Source: Mycolicibacterium septicum DSM 44393 (lineage in GTDB: Bacteria > Actinomycetota > Actinomycetes > Mycobacteriales > Mycobacteriaceae). From it: 64,000 bases of DNA. The translations under genes were made by a program, and so were the position numbers. Numbering within the stretch: the stretch's first letter is position 1; every line of letters begins with the position of its first letter. Below the pieces are notes generated by a model that saw nothing but the letters and a program-made list of their open reading frames with translations, ran no database searches and was not told the DNA's origin. Shown here piece after piece: positions 59,325 to 64,000 of the stretch. Where the stretch lies: contig NZ_HG322952.1 of NCBI RefSeq assembly GCF_000455325.1, forward strand, positions 777,552 through 841,551, written 5' to 3'.

Positions 59325-59987
59325 ATGGTTCTCGAGAGGATGATCGACCGGAAAGAAGCCGCCACCGCCCTGGCGGTGGAGGTACTCGACGAGTTGCGCG
59401 TATCCGTTCTGGAGTGCCTGCTTGCCTTGGATGCCATCTCCCAAGAAACCATCATCGATTTCGAGCCGCTCACCGAAAGCCTTGCCGCATCAGGGAGAGT
59501 CGCTCGGCAGGCATTCATTGCAGCGAGCTTGTTGAACCAAGACGCGGAGTTTGCTCCGCTGTGCCGCGAAAGCGATTGCATGACACCGGGTTCGATCATC
59601 AATCGACACTGGGCCGCAGTCGCGGAAGGTGCACCGGCTACCCCTCCTGATCGATCCGATGTCGACGACTTCGAAACCGAGATAGGCGGCGTGTTCGCCA
59701 GAAGCGATGGACCACTAGGCGCGGCTCAGCACCCCCATTTGCTTAGCATTGCGGAAGTAGAGATTTCGAGTTCTGATACCGAACAAGCAGTTGCACCCGG
59801 CCAATACCACCCGGCGGCATCCATCGAGGACGACCGCGATGCGTATCGCAGGCAAGTCGAAACAGCATTGATGGATCGCAGACAGCGACATATGGCGGTA
59901 CGTCGGGAAACGATTCGAACTGCGGGTAACCATGTGGTTCAGCAGTGGATGGAACGTCGGGCTTCCTCGATGGCGGAGAACGCGTAG
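59325..59987 (+). CDS. Uncharacterised island protein
   Basis: This 220-residue protein is not recognised. It is acidic in the middle, has a helical N-terminus (EAATALAVEVLDELRVSVLECLLALDAIS) and a basic helical C-terminus (RRQVETALMDRRQRHMAVRRETIRTAGNHVVQQWMERR). Its base composition is less GC-rich than the flanking genes. No transmembrane segments. Possibly phage or plasmid derived. Confidence 0.6.
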   Translation: MVLERMIDRKEAATALAVEVLDELRVSVLECLLALDAISQETIIDFEPLTESLAASGRVARQAFIAASLLNQDAEFAPLCRESDCMTPGSIINRHWAAVAEGAPATPPDRSDVDDFETEIGGVFARSDGPLGAAQHPHLLSIAEVEISSSDTEQAVAPGQYHPAASIEDDRDAYRRQVETALMDRRQRHMAVRRETIRTAGNHVVQQWMERRASSMAENA

Positions 59988-60220
59988 CTTGCCGAGAACG
60001 CACGCGCTCATGCGCAGCGAAAGTGGTTGCGATGAAGAATGTTTCAACTACAGGACCACGTGGTCAAGCACATTGGACAGCACCTGATCGGGGCCGTCAA
60101 ACGCCCTCACGCACCAAACGAGCGCCGCCGAACGGCTTGTTGCCCAACGCACTACCTCCCGTAGCCACTCCACCGATGACAGTGCCAGCGCGGGGCCTTG
60201 ACGCCGAGTGTCACGCGGCC
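59988..60220. other. Region with no confident gene
   Basis: Several short frames are open on both strands because of high GC content. None shows a fold, motif or ribosome-binding site, and I do not call a gene here. Confidence 0.5.
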
Positions 60221-60625
60221 TCACGGCTTGGTGAAGCACGCGCAATCGGCACCACAGCAGAGACAGTCGGCCATCGGCAGCGCCATATCGCACCACATTA
60301 TGGCCGGCTTGGCGCTGGTGACAGCGAAATACACTTTGCCTGTGGCAGTTGCACCCTCAGCGAGGGTCGCCCCGGAGATACCGGACGTGCTGGCCAGCTG
60401 CCACGGTACTGGGTAGCCAAGGTGATCGGCACCCATCGCCTCGATGCCAGGGATCACCGGGGCCACAGCGCCTTTGACCGCCCGCACCGATACTGTGGCC
60501 TCCCACAAGGGTCGCACCCTACCTAGTTGGAGGTCGCAACTGCGCAGTTGGTTGCGGCGATAGACCGGCGTTTCGGCGTACACCCGGAACCGTCGGCGGC
60601 GCGAAGGGCTGACGGGCGGGGCCAT
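60221..60625 (-). CDS. Possible small Cys-ended protein (low support)
   Basis: This 134-residue frame starts by a TAATG stop-start overlap with the upstream secreted protein gene, which supports coupled translation. The first 50 residues are basic and unstructured. The end, CLCCGADCACFTKP, has five cysteines that could bind metal, in keeping with the neighbouring metal genes. No family is recognised. Confidence 0.3.
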   Translation of the reverse strand: MAPPVSPSRRRRFRVYAETPVYRRNQLRSCDLQLGRVRPLWEATVSVRAVKGAVAPVIPGIEAMGADHLGYPVPWQLASTSGISGATLAEGATATGKVYFAVTSAKPAIMWCDMALPMADCLCCGADCACFTKP

Positions 60626-61152
60626 TAGCGGCCCATCATGGGTCCCATCATGGTTGGCATGCCATTGACAACGAAGCCGGTAACTTCTCGCGCGTGGGCG
60701 CGGATGGCGTCGATAAGAGCGGGATCAGTGGCAGTTTCGATAACGGCAACACCGTTGGAGGTCAGCGTGATTTGGCGTTGGTAGTCAGATGCTCTCCGGA
60801 ACAGCGTGGGCAGGCTGTCGCTCATGCAGGTCACTTCAGCACCTTGGCCGAGGTGGTCATACATTGAGGACACGTGGGCATGCAGTTGCGCGACGAGATC
60901 AGGGGCGCCGGATTCAGTGACGGTACGGATCCCGCCTGGTATGTCTTCGACGGTGCGCCGCAGTTCATTGTGTCGGGCGAACATAGCCATGTAGCGGCTC
61001 ATATCGGTGCCCGAGATTCCACCCATCATCCCGGGCCCCTCGGCTCGGCCTGCCGGCATCCGAATGGTGGTGCGCAGCAGGTAGGCCAGTGCGGCCACGG
61101 TGCCGGCCGCCCCGAGGACGGCAAGAGCGGTGCGTCTGGGCATTTCGGTCAT
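60625..61152 (-). CDS. Tat-type Met-rich exported protein
   Basis: This 175-residue protein has a twin-arginine-like N-terminus (PRRTALAVLGAAGTVAALAYLL). Methionine-rich patches (GPGMMGG, RYMAMFARH, and C-terminal MPTMMGPMMGR) suggest copper or silver binding. Mature sequence is helical. The start is ATG 61152. The context next to an ArsR/P-type ATPase pair supports metal handling. Function not known. Confidence 0.65.
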   Translation of the reverse strand: MTEMPRRTALAVLGAAGTVAALAYLLRTTIRMPAGRAEGPGMMGGISGTDMSRYMAMFARHNELRRTVEDIPGGIRTVTESGAPDLVAQLHAHVSSMYDHLGQGAEVTCMSDSLPTLFRRASDYQRQITLTSNGVAVIETATDPALIDAIRAHAREVTGFVVNGMPTMMGPMMGR

Positions 61153-61206
61153 GTGCGGCTTCTTTCGTGATGGTGCCGGCGTGGACACACCACCGCCCGC
61201 GGCGAG

Positions 61207-61772
61207 TCAGGTCGTGGCGGCCTTACGGGTGACGACCCGTTCGACGAGCCCGAGGGTGAACCGCTCGACGCGGTCAATGTCGAGGCCGTCAGCGGTAAGG
61301 AGGTGGTCCAGTGGGCGGCGCTGCTGCGGATGTGATCGACCAGGACGAGCCGCCCACCTGGGCGCAGTACCCGGGTCATCTCGGTTAGCGCTTGGGTGTG
61401 GTTGGGGATGGCGCACAGCCCGAGGGGGCATACGACGGCGTCGAAGCTGGCATCGTCGAACGGCAATCGGTGGGCGTCGGCCCGTTGCAGAACGGCGGGG
61501 TGTCCGAGATCGGCGGCGCGGTCACGGGCCAGGTCGAGTATCTGCTCGCTCCAGTCGATGCCGGTCGGCCGGACAGTTTCGGGGCAGAAGGGCAGGTTGA
61601 GGCCAGTGCCGATCGCGACTTCCAGAACGTCGCCGGTGGCTTGGCTGCAGACCCACTGGCGGGAGTCGCCGAACAGGTGGCGGTCGAAGAACCCGATCTC
61701 ACGGTCATAGTTGCGGGATTTCTTGTCCCAGTACCGGTTCCAGCGTGCGCTTCGATCATCTGATGTAGCCAT
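61207..61772 (-). pseudogene. Class I methyltransferase, C-terminal frameshift
   Basis: The N-terminal Rossmann part is intact: DVLEVAIGTGLNLPFCPETVRPTGID and VLRPGGRLVLVDHIRSS. After HIRSSAA (near 61325) the original frame runs on into meaningless sequence ending at 61149. The other frame gives the family's normal end (RPLDHLLTADGLD... RFTLGLVERVVTRKA, stop at 61207). About 30 residues that usually stand between these parts are missing, so a deletion of roughly 85 bp with frameshift is likely. Confidence 0.7.
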
Positions 61773-62151
61773 GGTTCACCTCGCGTCGCCGGTCAGGCGT
61801 TGCGGAGCGTCCAATATGGGCTGCCGTCTGCCGACAGTCTCACAGTAGTCGCGTGGGCCTGGCCGTGGGCGTCGTTCCCCTACCACCCGAACTTCGGCTC
61901 TAATCGAGACCACCTGCACCAGCAACGAGCAGGTCGGGGTCATCGCGTGATGACCGTGGCGCGACACTGGACATCAGAATGAATCAGGCTGTCCGAGTAC
62001 AGATGTGGCTGGCCACCAGCGTTGCGGGTTGCCCACAAGGATGGCACCGGCCTGGCACTGCACCTCCACCCCACCGAGCCACCGAGGAGACACAGACGTC
62101 GGGTCCCAACCCCACCTCGAAGCATCGCCGCTAGTCGGTTATAATCGTCAT
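61773..62151. other. Intergenic stretch upstream of the ArsR gene
   Basis: This 379-bp stretch has no confident gene. It holds the promoter of the arsR/ATPase pair at its right end, and probably the promoter of the broken methyltransferase on the left. Short open frames lack support. Confidence 0.5.
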
Positions 62152-62159
62152 ATGGCGAT
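62140..62159 (+). promoter_or_regulatory. Perfect -10 and overlapping operator of the ArsR gene
   Basis: TATAAT (62140-62145) ends six bases before ATG 62152, so the mRNA is leaderless. ATCGTCATATGGCGAT (62144-62159) is an inverted repeat around CATATG with 7 of 8 paired positions. It covers the start site, where an ArsR/SmtB repressor would block transcription. Confidence 0.65.
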
Positions 62160-62562
62160 GAATGAGTCGGATGCCTGCCTCGTCGGCAGTACCTCAGGGA
62201 CCTCCTCCAATCTGGATGCCGCGGTGGCGCTGTTTCACAGCCTCTCCGATGGCGCCCGGCTGGCGACCGTGCGCCGGCTGGCCGACGGGGAAGCCCGGGT
62301 GGTCGACCTGGTCGGTGAGCTGGGGTTGGCGCAATCCACCGTCTCGGCCCATGTGGCGTGCCTGCGGGACTGCGGACTGGTCACCGGGCGCCCCGAAGGA
62401 CGACAGGTGTTCTACTCGCTGACGCGCCCCGAACTGCTCGACCTGCTCGCCTCAGCGGAGACGCTGCTGGCCGCCACGGGCAGCGCGGTGGCGCTGTGCC
62501 CCAACTACGGAACCCGCTCCCGCACGGGCGCGGCGACCTCCACGAAGCAGGCCCGGCGATGA
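62152..62562 (+). CDS. ArsR/SmtB-family metal-sensing repressor (CmtR-like)
   Basis: This 136-residue winged-helix repressor has the HTH ELGLAQSTVSAHVACLRDCGLV at about residues 62-83 and cysteines that could bind soft metals (C8, C73, C79, C115 region). Its operon partner is a metal P-type ATPase, as with CmtR-CtpG (Cd/Pb) in M. tuberculosis. It resembles CmtR more than other ArsR types, but the ligand is not proven. It overlaps the ATPase by ATGA. Confidence 0.88.
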   Translation: MAMNESDACLVGSTSGTSSNLDAAVALFHSLSDGARLATVRRLADGEARVVDLVGELGLAQSTVSAHVACLRDCGLVTGRPEGRQVFYSLTRPELLDLLASAETLLAATGSAVALCPNYGTRSRTGAATSTKQARR

Positions 62563-64000
62563 GCGACGCATGCGGCTGCGGCAACGACGAACCCCGCTCC
62601 GACGAGCAGGAGCGTGAACCCGAGCGGCTCTGGCAGATCAAAGAACTGCAGTTCGCCGCTATTTCGGGGGTGTTCCTGCTGGCAGCGCTGATCGCTGGAT
62701 TCCTCGGCGCCACCGAGCCGATCGTCCTCACGCTGCAAGCGGTGGCGCTGCTGGCCGGTGCCTATACCTTCGTGCCGTCCACCCTGACGCGGCTGGCCAA
62801 GGGCAAGATCGGGGTCGGCACCCTGATGACCATCGCCGCGGTGGGCGCAGTGATCCTCGGCGAGGTGGGCGAGGCCGCCATGCTGGCCTTCCTGTTCTCC
62901 ATCAGCGAGGGACTGGAGGAGTACTCGCTGGCGCGCACTCGCCGCGGACTGCGCGCGCTGTTGTCGCTGGTGCCCGATGAGGCCACCGTGCTGCGTGACG
63001 GCACCGAAATTGTCGTCGCACCAACCGAATTGCGGATCGGCGACCGGATGCTGGTCAAGCCGGGTGAACGTGTCGCTACCGACGGCATCATCGGGCAAGG
63101 CCGCACCGCGCTCGACGTCTCGGCCATCACCGGCGAGTCGGTTCCCGTCGAAGCAGGGCCAGGCGATGAGGTGTTCGCCGGGTCGATCAACGGCACCGGC
63201 GTACTCGAGGTGGAGGTCACTACCACCGCCGAGGACAACTCGCTGGCCCGCATCGTGCGCATCGTGGAGGCCGAGCAGTCCCGCAAGGGCGCCTCCCAAC
63301 GCTTGGCCGACCGCATCGCCAAACCGCTGGTGCCCGGGGTCATGATCGCCGCGGCACTGATCGCGGTGCTGGGCAGTGTGCTCGGTGACCCGGCTACCTG
63401 GATCGAACGTGCCCTGGTGGTGCTGGTCGCCGCCTCCCCGTGCGCCTTGGCAATCTCCGTGCCGGTCACCGTCGTGGCCGCGATCGGAGCCGCCAGCAAG
63501 CTGGGTGCATTGGTCAAGGGCGGCGCCGCGCTGGAAGCGCTGGGCAAGATCCGCGGCGTTGCACTGGACAAGACCGGCACACTCACCGCGAACCGGCCCA
63601 CGGTTATCGAGGTGGCCACCACCAACGGTGCCACTGGCGAACAGGTGCTGGATCTGGCGGCAGCCCTGGAAGCGCGCAGCGAGCACCCGCTGGCCGCGGC
63701 GATCCTGGCCGCAGCCGACACCGTCATCCCCGCCACCGACGTCGAGGCCGTCACCGGTGCCGGCCTCACCGGGCATCGCAACGGGCACACCATCCGGCTC
63801 GGCCGGCCCGGCTGGCTCGACCCCGGCCCACTCGCCGGCGATGTCGCACGCATGCAGCAGGCCGGCGCCACCGCCGTCCTCGTCGAAGACAACGGACAGC
63901 TGATCGGGGCAATTGCAGTACGCGACGAGTTGCGCCCCGAGGCCGCCGAGGTGGTGGCCCAACTGCGCGGCGACGGCTACCACGTGGCGATGCTCACCGG
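62559..64000 (+). CDS. P1B-type heavy-metal-transporting ATPase (CtpG/CadA-like), partial
   Basis: The frame runs off the right edge, with 480 codons seen. The N-terminus is a short Cys motif MSDACGCGND rather than a full metal-binding domain. Membrane helices follow, then the actuator ITGESVPV, the ion-channel SPCALAIS (SPC, Zn/Cd/Pb type), and the phosphorylation site DKTGTLTANRP. The nucleotide-binding domain begins after it. The SPC motif and the ArsR partner suggest export of Cd, Zn or Pb. Overlaps the repressor stop (ATGA). Confidence 0.95.
   Translation, partial: MSDACGCGNDEPRSDEQEREPERLWQIKELQFAAISGVFLLAALIAGFLGATEPIVLTLQAVALLAGAYTFVPSTLTRLAKGKIGVGTLMTIAAVGAVILGEVGEAAMLAFLFSISEGLEEYSLARTRRGLRALLSLVPDEATVLRDGTEIVVAPTELRIGDRMLVKPGERVATDGIIGQGRTALDVSAITGESVPVEAGPGDEVFAGSINGTGVLEVEVTTTAEDNSLARIVRIVEAEQSRKGASQRLADRIAKPLVPGVMIAAALIAVLGSVLGDPATWIERALVVLVAASPCALAISVPVTVVAAIGAASKLGALVKGGAALEALGKIRGVALDKTGTLTANRPTVIEVATTNGATGEQVLDLAAALEARSEHPLAAAILAAADTVIPATDVEAVTGAGLTGHRNGHTIRLGRPGWLDPGPLAGDVARMQQAGATAVLVEDNGQLIGAIAVRDELRPEAAEVVAQLRGDGYHVAMLT

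Noticed and set aside
59945-60526. Plus-strand open frame of 193 codons in the island
   Set aside because: No fold, unusual composition, and it competes with a minus-strand frame that has a stop-start overlap with a better gene.
62505-63983. Minus-strand open frame opposite the P-type ATPase
   Set aside because: Antisense of a gene with all catalytic motifs; Gly/His/Gln-rich nonsense composition.
1-64000. CRISPR arrays, rRNA genes, prophage structural genes
   Set aside because: No regularly spaced repeats, rRNA sequence or phage head/tail genes were seen apart from the Hcp-like protein.

Overview
The window is high-GC actinobacterial DNA that reads as a mycobacterial chromosome, most likely a fast-growing Mycolicibacterium. 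The evidence is a desA1 acyl-ACP desaturase, a WhiB protein, a DUF732 secreted protein, a group I truncated haemoglobin of the HbN type, several F420-type oxidoreductases, phoY and an LCP protein. Two blocks also follow the gene order I know from M. tuberculosis: Rv0862c-ercc3 ... fadB-fadA ... dapC ... SRPBCC ... far-pdc-SRPBCC ... SDR (about Rv0862c to Rv0851c), and desA1-dus-LCP-phoY (Rv0824c to Rv0821c). The blocks are split by accessory genes. Comparison with M. tuberculosis is from memory, not from a search.

Layout. 1-4.5 kb: tail of an Rv0862c-like protein, a membrane-anchored esterase, the XPB helicase and a coupled VOC protein. 4.5-15.2 kb: an accessory stretch with a P450, cupin, MFS exporter, LysR and SDR/SnoaL pair, F420-type enzymes, a methyltransferase, and a TetR/FAD-monooxygenase pair sharing two operators. 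15.3-21.7 kb: fadA-fadB beta-oxidation complex, an old yellow enzyme, dapC-type aminotransferase and a WhiB. 22-29.7 kb: an NCS1 permease with a GntR regulator, a coupled lipoprotein/membrane-sensor pair, an LLM enzyme, an SRPBCC protein and two coupled universal stress proteins behind a DosR-like box. 29.7-40 kb: far, the keto-acid decarboxylase, an orphan Hcp-like protein, SRPBCC, a UBP zinc finger, a CrtI-like oxidoreductase and DUF2834 protein under one TetR with two matching operators, then a TetR/hydrolase/SDR group and small secreted proteins.

40-43.3 kb is an NAD-salvage operon: PRPP-synthetase-like protein, NAMPT-type NadV and an NrtR-like protein with a degenerate Nudix box, behind a perfect 11+11 bp palindrome. 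43.4-46.3 kb holds the most unusual system: four genes joined by successive 4-bp ATGA overlaps. They encode a membrane protein with an extracytoplasmic Gly/Cys-rich tail, a DUF692 (MNIO) multinuclear iron enzyme, a small partner-like protein and an exported L,D-transpeptidase. This looks like a RiPP-style cysteine-modification system tied to the cell envelope.

46.4-47 kb carries four tRNA genes (Phe, Asp, Glu on the minus strand; Lys on the plus strand). 47-58.8 kb returns to core genes (glbN, DUF732, MpaB/TetR, two secreted paralogues, desA1, dus, LCP protein, phoY, MarR/oxidoreductase, pstB). At about 59.1 kb the pstA reading frame is cut and an apparently acquired, metal-related island begins. 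It holds unknown ORFs, a Tat-type Met-rich protein, a broken methyltransferase, an ArsR-family sensor and a P1B-type metal ATPase that runs off the right edge.
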